A stretch of DNA of 57,649 nt from Gammaproteobacteria bacterium (GTDB lineage: Bacteria; Pseudomonadota; Gammaproteobacteria; Xanthomonadales; Wenzhouxiangellaceae): contig JAJFKX010000040.1 in assembly GCA_021772985.1 (NCBI GenBank), positions 1-57,649 of the forward strand, given 5' to 3'. This document shows positions 26,786 to 35,791 of the stretch, piece after piece. The position numbers were made by a program, and so were the translations under genes. Each line of letters opens with the position of its first letter. The first letter of the stretch is position 1. The notes under the pieces were generated by a model. It saw nothing but the letters and a program-made list of their open reading frames with translations. It searched no databases and was not told the DNA's origin.

Positions 26786-27748
26786 TTAGTTGTTTGCAGG
26801 TGTGCCATCCAAACTGCAGCTAAACCCATTCGGATTAACAACCTGCTCCAGTGGCTGAATATTGAAACTGCCGGAGATGCCGCCTGCTGAGTCGATGATG
26901 TAGTCTACCCGCGCCAGATCACAGTCCAGGAATTCAATCGTAATTTCACCGACGTCGGCACTCGATCCGGATTCGGTCGGAGGCATATCAAATGCACCGC
27001 CTTGACGTGCACGTAACGGGCCACTGGCCAGATTGCCTTCCAGTGTCATCAATGCCGTGATCCAGCGTTGGCCGTCAAAACCAATGTCTGTCGCCGGAGG
27101 GTCTATGGGAACAACTGGATCCAGGGTGAATGTAAACCATGCGCCAAACAGCAAGTTCAGGGTTGGACCAAAGTCAAACAATATGCCTTCGCCATCCGTA
27201 TCCGGGTTCAGCCATGCGCCTTCGGCGAGTTGGAAATTGAAGGGGCTTGGGGGGGCGGTAAACAGGCTGAAGCTGAAGTTATCGATAACCCCGGCGGAAA
27301 ATTCAATTGAAGCAATCGGTTCAGTGGTGCTGAATGATTCAAAGTTGGCCTGATCACCAAAACTGGTGATTATATTGCTGTTCACAGTGCCTAGAACTGC
27401 ACCATTACCGGCCATGGCAGTAGCTGTACCTGCGGCAAACCCATTGCCGTGTACGTAAAAAAAGCTGATATCAGTGACTGGATTATCAAATGTCACCAGG
27501 GCCGGTCCGGTGGGTACTTCATATGACCACGCACCTGAGGCATACAGTGGTGGTGAACCTTCGGTGGCGACAATGCCACCACTCCAGTTTGATCCCCTAA
27601 AGCTGAAGCTGGTGGCGCCGGGAGTGGTTACACCTGTTTCGATACCGTTATTATCGAAAAAAATTGTATTAGCTTCCTGGGCGAAACAGTTTGTTGCGCT
27701 CGCAATAAACAGCATTGTCAATAAAAGCCTATGGCAATAATTGGTCAT
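26786..27748 (-). CDS. Array member 6: secreted beta-sandwich-type protein with shared C-terminal domain
   Basis: A 320-residue exported protein (signal peptide, cleavage near CFA-QE), the closest relative of array member 5. The N-terminal module again shows FFDNNG, SNWSGGIVAT, VTFDNPVTDISFFYVHG and FSAGVIDNFSF, followed by the shared domain (LAEGAWLNPDTDGEG to FSCSLDGTPANN). It is the most upstream gene of the minus-strand run that ends with mtrAB and is separated from member 5 by 308 bases that include a strong hairpin, so it may be transcribed on its own. Confidence 0.72.
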   Translation of the reverse strand: MTNYCHRLLLTMLFIASATNCFAQEANTIFFDNNGIETGVTTPGATSFSFRGSNWSGGIVATEGSPPLYASGAWSYEVPTGPALVTFDNPVTDISFFYVHGNGFAAGTATAMAGNGAVLGTVNSNIITSFGDQANFESFSTTEPIASIEFSAGVIDNFSFSLFTAPPSPFNFQLAEGAWLNPDTDGEGILFDFGPTLNLLFGAWFTFTLDPVVPIDPPATDIGFDGQRWITALMTLEGNLASGPLRARQGGAFDMPPTESGSSADVGEITIEFLDCDLARVDYIIDSAGGISGSFNIQPLEQVVNPNGFSCSLDGTPANN

Positions 27749-28081
27749 CAGAATTAATCCTTTGATAAGTGTGATCAGGTATTTTTAAGTCGACTTGATG
27801 TTGATTTGGCTGTAGGTGCGTACTCAGCAGCATTAGGTTCAACGGATATAGCGCCGGGTACAATTTTCTTTAGCACCAGTGTTGTTTAGATGAACTGGAA
27901 ATAGGTGTGTGGCTATTTATTCAGGTGGTGGCGCGCGCTGAAGATAGGTTTATCAGCATTCTGGCGTCTGCTTTATGGCTGAGTGCGCGCTGATATGAGG
28001 TCTGATTAGTCGTTTTGCCAATCAGTTTTGCTTTGGCAATGCTTTGTTAAAAGCTCTAGTTTTGAGTGGTCTGATACAACA
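27749..28081. other. Noncoding stretch upstream of array member 6
   Basis: These 333 bases hold no gene that I can support. The part next to 27748 should contain the promoter of array member 6. A repeated GCGCGCTGA (27932-27940 and 27985-27993) is the only visible pattern. A 65-residue minus-strand frame here overlaps a tRNA remnant and looks spurious. Confidence 0.3.
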
Positions 28082-28136
28082 AAGCCACCTTTGCTAAGGT
28101 GGCTTATTGGCTTGATTTGGCGCGCCCGGAAGGATT
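28082..28136 (-). pseudogene. Truncated tRNA-Arg 3' end with its own hairpin
   Basis: Positions 28118-28136 match the last 19 bases, including CCA, of the intact tRNA-Arg(ACG) at 28307-28383, after which the match stops abruptly in the T-loop. As in the intact gene, a GCCACC...GGTGGC hairpin (28082-28105) lies just downstream on the minus strand. The 170 bases up to the intact tRNA contain GC-rich palindromes such as CGCCCTGCGGGCG. This looks like a partial duplication or the scar of an element that used the tRNA 3' end. Confidence 0.65.
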
Positions 28137-28260
28137 GACTCACGCCATCCCTGGTGTCCGCCCTGCGGGCGCATTCAGTGCGTTCATGCGCCCCAATCAG
28201 CATCCTGCCGATTGGCGAACCTTCATTAACGAATGTCAGAGGTTAGAATTTGAGGTGCTT

Positions 28261-28298
28261 AAAATGACAAAGCCACCTGTAGTTTAGGTGGCTTTGTC
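28261..28298 (-). terminator. Terminator of tRNA-Arg(ACG)
   Basis: GACAAAGCCACCT and AGGTGGCTTTGTC form a 13-bp stem with a seven-base loop directly downstream of the tRNA on the minus strand, followed by ATTTTAAG. Good intrinsic terminator geometry. Confidence 0.7.
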
Positions 28299-28306
28299 GG
28301 GGATTT

Positions 28307-28383
28307 TGGCGCGCCCGGAAGGATTCGAACCTCCGACCGCCTGGTTCGTAGCCAGGTACTCTATCCAGCTGAGCTACGGGCGC
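28307..28383 (-). tRNA. tRNA-Arg(ACG)
   Basis: Minus-strand tRNA with acceptor GCGCCCG/CGGGCGC, anticodon stem CTGGC/GCCAG with loop containing ACG, T-loop TTCGAAT and encoded CCA. It reads CGT/CGC/CGA codons after A34 editing, as expected for bacterial tRNA-Arg(ACG). Confidence 0.95.
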
Positions 28384-28393
28384 GAAGCCGGTA

Positions 28394-28422
28394 ATTATCA
28401 AGTTCTCTATGGTATGTGTCAA
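28394..28422 (-). promoter_or_regulatory. Sigma70-type promoter of tRNA-Arg(ACG)
   Basis: On the minus strand TTGACA (28422-28417) is followed after exactly 17 bases by GATAAT (28399-28394), 10 bases before the tRNA 5' end. This is a near-consensus housekeeping promoter. Confidence 0.8.
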
Positions 28423-28463
28423 CGTGAATCGCAAAATATTTTTCTATTAGTCACTATTTTCCG

Positions 28464-28490
28464 TTGACCTTGGCTTTTCAGGCCTATAAC
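28464..28490 (+). promoter_or_regulatory. Sigma70-type promoter of tRNA-Pro
   Basis: TTGACC (28464-28469) and TATAAC (28485-28490) are separated by 15 bases, short but usable, and are followed by a GC-containing discriminator (GTGCGCCC) typical of stringently controlled stable-RNA promoters. It may also serve the His and Lys tRNAs downstream. Confidence 0.55.
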
Positions 28491-28505
28491 ATGTGCGCCC
28501 TCAGT

Positions 28506-28582
28506 CGGGGTGTAGCGCAGCCTGGTAGCGCAACTGCTTTGGGAGCAGTGGGTCGGGAGTTCGAATCTCTCCACCCCGACCA
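28506..28582 (+). tRNA. tRNA-Pro(TGG)
   Basis: Acceptor CGGGGTG/CACCCCG, anticodon loop TTTGGGA with anticodon TGG, T-loop TTCGAAT and encoded CCA; 77 nt. It reads CCN codons, mainly CCA. Confidence 0.95.
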
Positions 28583-28660
28583 ATTTCATTACAACGTACA
28601 CTTGTCACCTTCATAGGGCCTGAATTGCTCATCAATTTGTGGCAAAATACCGCGTTCTGT

Positions 28661-28736
28661 GGTGGGCGTAGCTCAGTGGTAGAGCACCGCGTTGTGGCCG
28701 CGGCGGTCGTGGGTTCAATCCCCATCGTCCACCCCA
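28661..28736 (+). tRNA. tRNA-His(GTG)
   Basis: Anticodon stem CCGCG/CGCGG with loop TTGTGGC gives anticodon GTG. The extra 5' G at 28661 can pair with the C discriminator at 28733, the hallmark of tRNA-His. CCA is encoded. Confidence 0.95.
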
Positions 28737-28794
28737 TTTTTAAATTAGCGATGCTGGGCCTGGTCCAGCATGGTTTGATGGTGTTGGACGGCAA

Positions 28795-28870
<76 letters not shown>

Positions 28871-28950
28871 TTCGCACATTCGCAGCGCCGGCAAATTAAT
28901 TTTCAGCTTGGCGTATAACTGAGATAACAAACGAGTATTGCTACACCGCT

Positions 28951-30264
28951 ATGCAAATCAATATTGAAACAACCGGTGCGTTAGAGCGCAAACTGGAATT
29001 TGGTATTCCAACCGCTGAAGTCGATTCGAAAATTCATCAGAAACTTACCGAACTGGGACGCACCGTTAAGTTAAAAGGTTTTCGCCCTGGGAAAGTGCCT
29101 TTGACGGTGATTCGTCAGCGTTATGGCAAGCAGGTAAGAGAAGAGGTCATGCAGGCTGTGATGCAGCAAGGCCTGGGTGATGCGATTCAGGAAGGTGAAT
29201 TGCGGGTTGCTGCGCTGAAAAGCCTGCAGCCGGAGGAGCAGCAGCAAGATAGCGAGATGCTGAATTTCAGTGCTCAACTGGAAGTATTTCCAGAGCTGGG
29301 AGCGCTGGATGTTCAGGCAATTGAGATCAAGCGTCCAGTGGTGGAAATTAAAGATGTCGACATTGATGACATGTTGACCACTTTGCAGGAACAGCGGCGT
29401 GAATGGAAACCTGCAGATGGACCTGCTGAGCAAACGCATCGGGTATTGGTTGAATACCATGCGATGGTTGATGGACAACGCATCCCGGAAACAGGCAATC
29501 AACGGATTGGTACCATCATCGGCAGCGGGATCATATTTGAAGCAATGGAGCAGGCGATAACCGGCATGCAGGTCGGTGAAAGCAAAACAGCTGAACTAAG
29601 TTTCCCGGAAGATTTTCGCAATGAGCAACTGGCCGGCAAACAGGCGACGGTTGAATTACATGTAACGCATGTTGAAATTGGCGCATTACCTGAGATTGAT
29701 GATGCTTTTGCCGCCAGTTTTGGCATTACTGATGGTGGTGTTGATAAGCTGCGAGAAGAAGTGCAAGGTAACCTGGAACGGGAAAGACGTATTGCCGAAC
29801 GTCGCTGGATGAATGAGCAAGTGGGCAAGTCACTGACCGATCAACATGCTGATATGGAGTTACCCGGCAGCCTGGTGCAACAGGAAGCAATGAATTTGCG
29901 CCAGCGTATGCAGCAGGAAATTGAGCAATCCGGTGGTGACGTCAGTCAATTGCCGGAAATCGACACATTATTGGATACCGCCCGGATTAGAGTGCGTGGC
30001 AGTATTCTTCTGGGTGAGCTTGCCCGGCAAAATGAGATAAAGGTTGACGACAATCGTGTATTTGAGCGGATAGCGGAAATTGCATCAACTTATGATGAAC
30101 CTCAACAAGTCATTGACCTCTATCGTAGTAATGAACAATTGTATGGGCAGGTGCGCCAATCGGTACTTGAAGAGCAGGTAGTCGACTGGGTGGTTGAGCA
30201 TGCAAACTGTATTGATGAATCAATGGCGTTTAAGAAACTGATGAGTGGAACACAAGATGCCTGA
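28951..30264 (+). CDS. tig: Trigger factor, ribosome-associated chaperone and prolyl isomerase
   Basis: A 437-residue protein with the normal three-part trigger factor layout. The N-terminal ribosome-binding domain carries GFRPGKVP (residues about 44-51), the loop that contacts the ribosome. An FKBP-type PPIase domain follows (about 150-245), then a helical C-terminal chaperone domain. It binds nascent chains at the exit tunnel. Its stop overlaps the clpP start by a few bases, and tig-clpP-clpX-lon is the usual gammaproteobacterial order, so translational coupling with clpP is likely. Confidence 0.97.
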   Translation: MQINIETTGALERKLEFGIPTAEVDSKIHQKLTELGRTVKLKGFRPGKVPLTVIRQRYGKQVREEVMQAVMQQGLGDAIQEGELRVAALKSLQPEEQQQDSEMLNFSAQLEVFPELGALDVQAIEIKRPVVEIKDVDIDDMLTTLQEQRREWKPADGPAEQTHRVLVEYHAMVDGQRIPETGNQRIGTIIGSGIIFEAMEQAITGMQVGESKTAELSFPEDFRNEQLAGKQATVELHVTHVEIGALPEIDDAFAASFGITDGGVDKLREEVQGNLERERRIAERRWMNEQVGKSLTDQHADMELPGSLVQQEAMNLRQRMQQEIEQSGGDVSQLPEIDTLLDTARIRVRGSILLGELARQNEIKVDDNRVFERIAEIASTYDEPQQVIDLYRSNEQLYGQVRQSVLEEQVVDWVVEHANCIDESMAFKKLMSGTQDA

Positions 30265-30898
30265 GCATAATATGCCTACACGAGGTTTGAATTTGGTGCC
30301 TATGGTGGTTGAGCAGACCGCCCGTGGTGAGCGTGCCTATGACATTTATTCTCGTTTGCTGAAAGAGCGGGTGATATTTATTGTTGGAGGCATTGACGAC
30401 CACGTGGCCAATCTGGTGGTTGCGCAAATGCTTTTCCTGGAGTCTGAAAATCCGGAAAAAGATATCAGCGTGTATATCAATAGTCCCGGCGGCGTGGTGA
30501 CTGCAGGGTTGGCTATTTACGACACCATGCAGTTTGTGAAGCCTGATGTCAGCACTATCTGTATTGGTCAGGCGGCCAGTATGGGGGCTTTATTGTTGGC
30601 CGCAGGTGCCAAGGACAAGCGTTTTTGCCTGCCACATTCACGGGTGATGATTCATCAACCCTTGGGTGGCTACCAGGGGCAGGCTTCAGATATTGATATT
30701 CATGCCCGTGAAATTTTGTTGATGCGGGAAAATTTGAACGCGATTCTCTCCCGGCATACCGGTCAATCAATGGATGTTATTGAAAAAGACACTGATCGTG
30801 ACAATTTCATGTCGGCTGATGATGCCAGTGTCTATGGATTGATTGATGAGGTTATTCGTGACCGTGATGGCATTATCTTTAGCGGTGATAAAGATTAA
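30257..30898 (+). CDS. clpP: ATP-dependent Clp protease proteolytic subunit
   Basis: About 213 residues, matching the family. The catalytic Ser lies in GQAASMGA, the His in [10 protein letters not shown], and the Asp follows. ClpP forms two stacked heptameric rings and receives unfolded substrates from ClpX or ClpA. The ATG at 30257 was chosen; it overlaps the tig stop by eight bases. A GTG at 30245 and an ATG at 30272 are also in frame. The residues preceding LVPMVVEQ are the propeptide region, which varies between species. Confidence 0.95.
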   Translation: MPEHNMPTRGLNLVPMVVEQTARGERAYDIYSRLLKERVIFIVGGIDDHVANLVVAQMLFLESENPEKDISVYINSPGGVVTAGLAIYDTMQFVKPDVSTICIGQAASMGALLLAAGAKDKRFCLPHSRVMIHQPLGGYQGQASDIDIHAREILLMRENLNAILSRHTGQSMDVIEKDTDRDNFMSADDASVYGLIDEVIRDRDGIIFSGDKD

Positions 30899-31059
30899 AC
30901 GGCAATAATTCCGTATAATCTGCATGATGGTAGGCCGTTTTTCGGTCATGTTTACTGATGAAAGTGCTGATTTGATTTTAGACAACCAGTCTTACAGGTT
31001 AAAATCAATGCTAGAATTTGTCACAGCGAAACCTTGGAATTGATACTCAATTTGGCAGT

Positions 31060-32334
31060 ATGAGCGACGAGCCCAAACAATCCGGCGACGGTAAAATTCT
31101 TTATTGTTCTTTTTGCGGTAAAAGCCAGCACGAAGTGCGTAAACTAATTGCTGGTCCCAGCGTATACATCTGTGATGAATGCGTTGAACTGTGCAATGAC
31201 ATTATCCGCGAAGAGCTTGAGGATAAAGGTCAGGAGCAAGGGGAGAGCTTGCCGACTCCGCGTGAAATCCACGATTTCCTGAACGAATTCGTCATCGGTC
31301 AGGCACAGGCCAAGAAAGTGCTTTCGGTTGCGGTTTATAACCACTATAAGCGGATGCAGGCAGAACAGGGCAAAGAAGAAGTCGAATTGGCGAAAAGCAA
31401 TATATTGCTGATTGGCCCGACAGGTTCAGGTAAAACACTGTTGGCTGAAACGCTTGCCCGGATGTTGAACGTACCATTCACAATAGCTGATGCAACGACA
31501 TTGACCGAAGCCGGTTACGTCGGAGAAGATGTTGAAAACATTATTCAAAAGCTGTTGCAAAAATGCGACTACGATGTTGATAAAGCCCAAACCGGAATTG
31601 TCTACATCGATGAAATTGATAAAATTTCCCGCAAAGCTGAAAATCCATCAATTACCCGCGATGTATCAGGTGAAGGTGTACAGCAGGCATTATTGAAGTT
31701 AATCGAAGGCACAATTGCTTCAGTTCCACCACAAGGTGGGCGTAAGCATCCACAACAGGAGTTTTTACAGGTTGATACAAAAAACATCCTGTTTGTCTGT
31801 GGTGGTGCTTTTGGAGGGTTGGATAAAGTCATTCAACAGCGATCCTCAGCAACTGGCATAGGCTTTAGAGCTGAAGTTCGTAGTACCGAATCCAGGGACG
31901 ATTTAAGTGAATTACTGCGCCAGGTAGAGCCGGAAGATTTAATCAAATATGGCTTGATTCCTGAATTCATCGGTCGCTTGCCAGTTGTGGCGACGCTGGA
32001 AGAATTGGATGAAGATGCATTGGTGCAAATTCTGACTTTGCCCAAAAATGCGCTGGTTAAACAATACCGGCGTTTGTTCGATATGGAAGATTGTGAACTG
32101 GATATCCGCGATGATGCCTTGCATGCAGTTGCCAAGCTTGCGATGCAGCGTAAAACCGGTGCCCGTGGTTTAAGGACCATTCTGGAAAACGTGCTGCTTG
32201 AAAGCATGTATGACCTGCCATCCACTGACGAAGTACGCAAAGTGGTCGTTGATGAAGCAGTAGTCAATGGTGAGGCGCAACCTTATCTTATCTACGAAAG
32301 CAAAGAAGCCAAGGCTGCCGGCGAAAGTATTTAA
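31060..32334 (+). CDS. clpX: ATP-dependent Clp protease ATPase subunit ClpX
   Basis: About 424 residues. The N-terminal zinc-binding domain has two CxxC pairs (CSFC and CDEC), followed by the AAA+ module with Walker A GPTGSGKT, Walker B VYIDEIDK and the GIGF loop that docks on ClpP. The ATG at 31060 gives the usual ClpX N-terminus; an upstream in-frame TTG at 31018 would add 14 atypical residues. ClpX unfolds ssrA-tagged and other substrates for ClpP, encoded 161 bases upstream. Confidence 0.96.
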   Translation: MSDEPKQSGDGKILYCSFCGKSQHEVRKLIAGPSVYICDECVELCNDIIREELEDKGQEQGESLPTPREIHDFLNEFVIGQAQAKKVLSVAVYNHYKRMQAEQGKEEVELAKSNILLIGPTGSGKTLLAETLARMLNVPFTIADATTLTEAGYVGEDVENIIQKLLQKCDYDVDKAQTGIVYIDEIDKISRKAENPSITRDVSGEGVQQALLKLIEGTIASVPPQGGRKHPQQEFLQVDTKNILFVCGGAFGGLDKVIQQRSSATGIGFRAEVRSTESRDDLSELLRQVEPEDLIKYGLIPEFIGRLPVVATLEELDEDALVQILTLPKNALVKQYRRLFDMEDCELDIRDDALHAVAKLAMQRKTGARGLRTILENVLLESMYDLPSTDEVRKVVVDEAVVNGEAQPYLIYESKEAKAAGESI

Positions 32335-32454
32335 CGTATATTCAGGGGAGTGAACTAAGGCAATTGCCGGTTTGGTTGAATTGTCTCAGCTTAGCGCCAT
32401 ATTTGCCCTGGTAGGGAGTCTGGTAAGTAATATATCTAATGTGGTTTGACCGAA

Positions 32455-32463
32455 CCCCATAAA
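32455..32463 (+). promoter_or_regulatory. Possible heat-shock (RpoH) -10 element of lon
   Basis: CCCCATAAA lies 70 bases upstream of the lon start and matches the RpoH -10 consensus CCCCATNTA in eight of nine positions. The -35 region (about 13-16 bases upstream) matches CTTGAAA poorly, so the call is tentative. lon is an RpoH target in other gammaproteobacteria. Confidence 0.35.
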
Positions 32464-32532
32464 TGAATCTCCCATCCAAGCTCCAGTAGGTCTGTTGTTA
32501 ATCCTGGCGCGCTAATCAACAAGTATTAAGGT

Positions 32533-34968
32533 ATGACAAACAAAACTGATCAACAAGCTCACCAGTCGGAATCAGCTGCATTGCTGCCTGTCCTGTCGTT
32601 AAGGGATGTGGTGGTGTATCCATTTATGGTTATTCCATTATTCATTGGCAGAGAAAAGTCCATGCAGGCGCTGAAAAAAGCCATGGACCTGGATAAGCGC
32701 ATTCTACTGGTTACTCAGCGCAGCCCGGATGTGGATGATCCGACACCTGATGATTTATACACTGCAGGTACCATGGCAACGATTTTGCAGTTGCTGCGTT
32801 TACCGGACGGTACCACCAAAGTACTGGTAGAGGGTGGCGAGCGGATCAATGTGGATACATATCATGAGCTGGATGAGTATCTGGCAGCTGAATGGTCTCC
32901 GATGCTGGCTGATGATCCGGATGACCCGCGTACTGCAGAGGTGACGGCCCGGTCACTGACTGCAATGTTTGAACGGTATATTAAACTAAACCGGAAAATC
33001 CCACCTGAATTATTAACCACCTTAGCCGGTATTGATGATAACAGCCGCCTGGCTGACACAGTAGCAGCACATTTGAGTGTACGCCTAGAAGACAAGCAGG
33101 CATTGCTGGAGATGGCTGATGTGCAACAGCGGATGGAGCAATTGCTGAAGCTGATTGAAGCCGAGCTGGACATGCTGCAGCTGGAGAAACGTATCCGTGG
33201 GCGTGTCAAAGGCCAAATGGAGAAAAGCCAGCGCGAGTATTATCTTAATGAGCAGATGAAAGCCATCCAGAAAGAATTGGGTGACCTGGATGATGCGCCA
33301 GATGATCTTGAAGACCTGGAAGGCAAAGTGGAAAAAGCCGGCATGCCCAAACAGGCGCTGGAAAAAGCTCAGTCAGAATTACGTAAATTACGGATGATGT
33401 CACCGATGTCGGCGGAAGCAACGGTGGTGCGCAATTATGTTGACTGGATGGTTGGGTTGCCATGGAAAAAACGCAGTAAAACCAGTAAGAATCTTAGAGC
33501 ATCCGAACAGGTTTTGGATGATGATCATTATGGCCTGGAGAAAGTCAAAGAGCGGATTCTTGAATACTTGGCGGTGCAACAGCGCGTAAAGAAAATGAAA
33601 GGCCCGATTTTGTGCCTTGTGGGGCCACCAGGCGTAGGTAAAACGTCATTGGGTAAATCAATTGCCCGCGCTACCGGTCGTGAATTTGTGCGCATGTCGC
33701 TGGGTGGCGTCCGAGACGAAGCGGAGATCCGTGGACACAGACGTACCTATATCGGCTCTATGCCGGGCCGGATTTTGCAGTCAATGTCACGGGCAGGTAA
33801 GAAAAATCCACTGTTTATGCTTGATGAGCTGGACAAAATGTCGATGGATTTTCGCGGCGATCCTTCTTCTGCATTGCTTGAGGTGCTTGACCCGGAGCAA
33901 AATGACTCATTCAGTGATCATTACCTGGAAGTTGATTACGACTTATCCGAGGTAATGTTCATAGCAACAGCAAATACATTGAATATACCGGCTCCATTGC
34001 TGGATCGGATGGAAGTCATCCGTATTCCCGGCTACACCGAGGATGAGAAACACCATATCGCCACCCGATTCCTGTTGCCCAAGCAACGTCAGCAGCACGG
34101 GCTGGAAGAGCATGAACTGCAGGTTAGTGATAAAGCAGTAACGGATATCATTCGTTATTACACCCGCGAAGCCGGGGTTCGCAATGTTGAACGTGAGCTC
34201 GCAAAGATCTGCCGTAAAGTGGTTAAAGAACTGGTGTTGGATAAACAACGCGACAAACGCCAGATTACAGTTCGTAACCTGGACAATTACCTGGGTGTGC
34301 GTCAGTTCCGTTATGACAGTGCTGAAAAAGAGCCTGAAATCGGTCAGGTCAATGGACTGGCATGGACTTCAGTAGGCGGCGAATTACTGAAAATTGAATC
34401 CAGTCTGATACCAGGCAAAGGCAAATTAACGCATACCGGCCAATTAGGTAATGTCATGCAGGAATCGGTTCAAGCAGCACTCACGGTGGTGCGCTCGCGC
34501 GCAGAAGTGCTCGGTTTGCCTGACGATTTCCATATAAGCAAGGATTTGCATATACATGTTCCTGAAGGTGCAACGCCCAAAGACGGGCCGAGTGCGGGGA
34601 TTGCAATGTGTACCGCTTTGGTATCTGCCATTACTCGAATACCAGTTAGAGCAGATGTGGCAATGACCGGTGAAATCACCTTGCGTGGGAAAGTTTTGCC
34701 GATCGGTGGCTTGAAGGAAAAACTGCTGGCAGCCCATCGGAGTGGAATTCATACCGTGATCATTCCTGAAGAGAACCACAAAGACTTAGTGGATATCCCC
34801 GATAACGTGCGTGACAAGTTAACCATTAAACCGGTAAGCTGGATAGACGAAGTACTGGAAATCGCCTTAACTGAGGTGCCCAGACCCTCAACCAAAGCGT
34901 CCCCAGGACCATCGGCGGCGTCAGAAAGCGATACTACAGCGGCAGGTAGCAATATTCGATCCCATTAG
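32533..34968 (+). CDS. lon: ATP-dependent Lon protease
   Basis: An 811-residue LonA protease. The N-terminal substrate-binding LAN domain starts at [15 protein letters not shown], followed by a coiled linker with [19 protein letters not shown]. The AAA+ domain has Walker [10 protein letters not shown] (about 363) and the C-terminal protease domain has the Ser-Lys dyad in GPSAGIAM (about 686) and KEKLLAAHR. It degrades misfolded and regulatory proteins. The last 25 residues are rich in Ser, Pro and Ala and are probably disordered. The gene sits between clpX and hupB as in Pseudomonas and E. coli. Confidence 0.97.
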   Translation: MTNKTDQQAHQSESAALLPVLSLRDVVVYPFMVIPLFIGREKSMQALKKAMDLDKRILLVTQRSPDVDDPTPDDLYTAGTMATILQLLRLPDGTTKVLVEGGERINVDTYHELDEYLAAEWSPMLADDPDDPRTAEVTARSLTAMFERYIKLNRKIPPELLTTLAGIDDNSRLADTVAAHLSVRLEDKQALLEMADVQQRMEQLLKLIEAELDMLQLEKRIRGRVKGQMEKSQREYYLNEQMKAIQKELGDLDDAPDDLEDLEGKVEKAGMPKQALEKAQSELRKLRMMSPMSAEATVVRNYVDWMVGLPWKKRSKTSKNLRASEQVLDDDHYGLEKVKERILEYLAVQQRVKKMKGPILCLVGPPGVGKTSLGKSIARATGREFVRMSLGGVRDEAEIRGHRRTYIGSMPGRILQSMSRAGKKNPLFMLDELDKMSMDFRGDPSSALLEVLDPEQNDSFSDHYLEVDYDLSEVMFIATANTLNIPAPLLDRMEVIRIPGYTEDEKHHIATRFLLPKQRQQHGLEEHELQVSDKAVTDIIRYYTREAGVRNVERELAKICRKVVKELVLDKQRDKRQITVRNLDNYLGVRQFRYDSAEKEPEIGQVNGLAWTSVGGELLKIESSLIPGKGKLTHTGQLGNVMQESVQAALTVVRSRAEVLGLPDDFHISKDLHIHVPEGATPKDGPSAGIAMCTALVSAITRIPVRADVAMTGEITLRGKVLPIGGLKEKLLAAHRSGIHTVIIPEENHKDLVDIPDNVRDKLTIKPVSWIDEVLEIALTEVPRPSTKASPGPSAASESDTTAAGSNIRSH

Positions 34969-35081
34969 GATTGGTTGTTATCAAGTCGAGACAAATGAGC
35001 TAACCGCTTGAACTCAATCTGTTTTATTTTTCAGTAGAAAAAAAAACAGGCAACCAGGCAATATGATGGTATAAATTTTCC

Positions 35082-35110
35082 TTGAAGGCGCTGTGGAGCT
35101 GGGATAATAT
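35082..35110 (+). promoter_or_regulatory. Sigma70-type promoter of hupB
   Basis: TTGAAG (35082-35087) and TAATAT (35105-35110) are separated by exactly 17 bases, giving a predicted leader of about 120 bases before the hupB ATG. It is the best-matching promoter in the 271-base lon-hupB gap. Confidence 0.6.
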
Positions 35111-35239
35111 TCCGCATTCCGCTTGCAGTCGCTGTAACTGCCGGAGATGGCAGGCAATAAGGGAATGCTGCTAAAAGAAGAGTCATCGCAAGTACATCTA
35201 GCAAGCACAAGAACAAACAGAGATCAACGGAGTTAACTA

Positions 35240-35512
35240 ATGAACAAAAACGAAATAATCAATTGTATGGCTGATGATTGTGGCATGACCAAAGCAGATG
35301 CTGGTCGGGCTCTTGATGCATTCTGTGGAGCCGTATCAAGTGCTTTGCAAAGTGGGGATAGTGTACAGTTGGTTGGATTTGGAACGTTTGGTGTACGTGA
35401 GCGTAGTGCCCGTACTGGTCGCAATCCGCAAACTGGCGCTACGATCAATATCGCCGCTTCAAAAAATGTGGGTTTTAAAGCTGGTAAAGCGCTTAAAGAT
35501 TCATTAAACTAG
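35240..35512 (+). CDS. hupB: DNA-binding protein HU-beta
   Basis: A 90-residue HU/IHF-family nucleoid protein starting [16 protein letters not shown], with the conserved [21 protein letters not shown] arm region (residues about 46-66) that inserts into the DNA minor groove. HU bends DNA non-specifically and organises the chromosome. The unusual Cys residues near positions 9, 14 and 29 are not part of the usual pattern but do not affect the call. Location downstream of lon and upstream of tRNA-Val and tRNA-Asp is standard for this lineage. Confidence 0.96.
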   Translation: MNKNEIINCMADDCGMTKADAGRALDAFCGAVSSALQSGDSVQLVGFGTFGVRERSARTGRNPQTGATINIAASKNVGFKAGKALKDSLN

Positions 35513-35547
35513 CGCGCTTGCCTGAAGGTCAATGACCTTGTGGTGCC

Positions 35548-35623
35548 GGGTGCTTAGCTCAGCTGGTAGAGCATCGCCCTTACAAGGCGAGGGTCGGCGG
35601 TTCGATCCCGTCAGCACCCACCA
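35548..35623 (+). tRNA. tRNA-Val(TAC)
   Basis: Acceptor GGGTGCT/AGCACCC, anticodon loop CTTACAA with anticodon TAC, T-loop TTCGATC and encoded CCA; 76 nt. It begins only 35 bases after the hupB stop, with no good promoter between, so it may be processed from a hupB transcript. Confidence 0.95.
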
Positions 35624-35629
35624 AAAAAC

Positions 35630-35706
35630 GGAGTGGTAGTTCAGTTGGTTAGAATACCGGCCTGTCACGCCGGGGGTCGCGGGTTCGAGTCCCGTCCACT
35701 CCGCCA
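35630..35706 (+). tRNA. tRNA-Asp(GTC)
   Basis: Acceptor GGAGTGG/CCACTCC, anticodon loop CTGTCAC with anticodon GTC, T-loop TTCGAGT and encoded CCA; 77 nt. It follows tRNA-Val by six bases, so both come from one transcript. Confidence 0.95.
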
Positions 35707-35711
35707 TGATC

Positions 35712-35739
35712 AAAGGCGTCCCTAGGACGCCTTTTTTTT
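35712..35739 (+). terminator. Intrinsic terminator after the tRNA pair
   Basis: AAGGCGTCC, a three-base loop and GGACGCCTT form a 9-bp stem followed by eight or more T. It closes the hupB/tRNA-Val/tRNA-Asp unit before ppiD. Confidence 0.9.
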
Positions 35740-35791
35740 CGGCTATGCCTGGGCCGGTTCGCAGGCATTAAGATATTATTAGGTAAATAAG

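Noticed and set aside
19742-27748. Six-gene array as an assembly artefact
   Set aside because: Propeller halves, tails and intergenic regions all differ between copies, so misassembly of one gene cannot explain the array; only part of members 2 and 3 is nearly identical.
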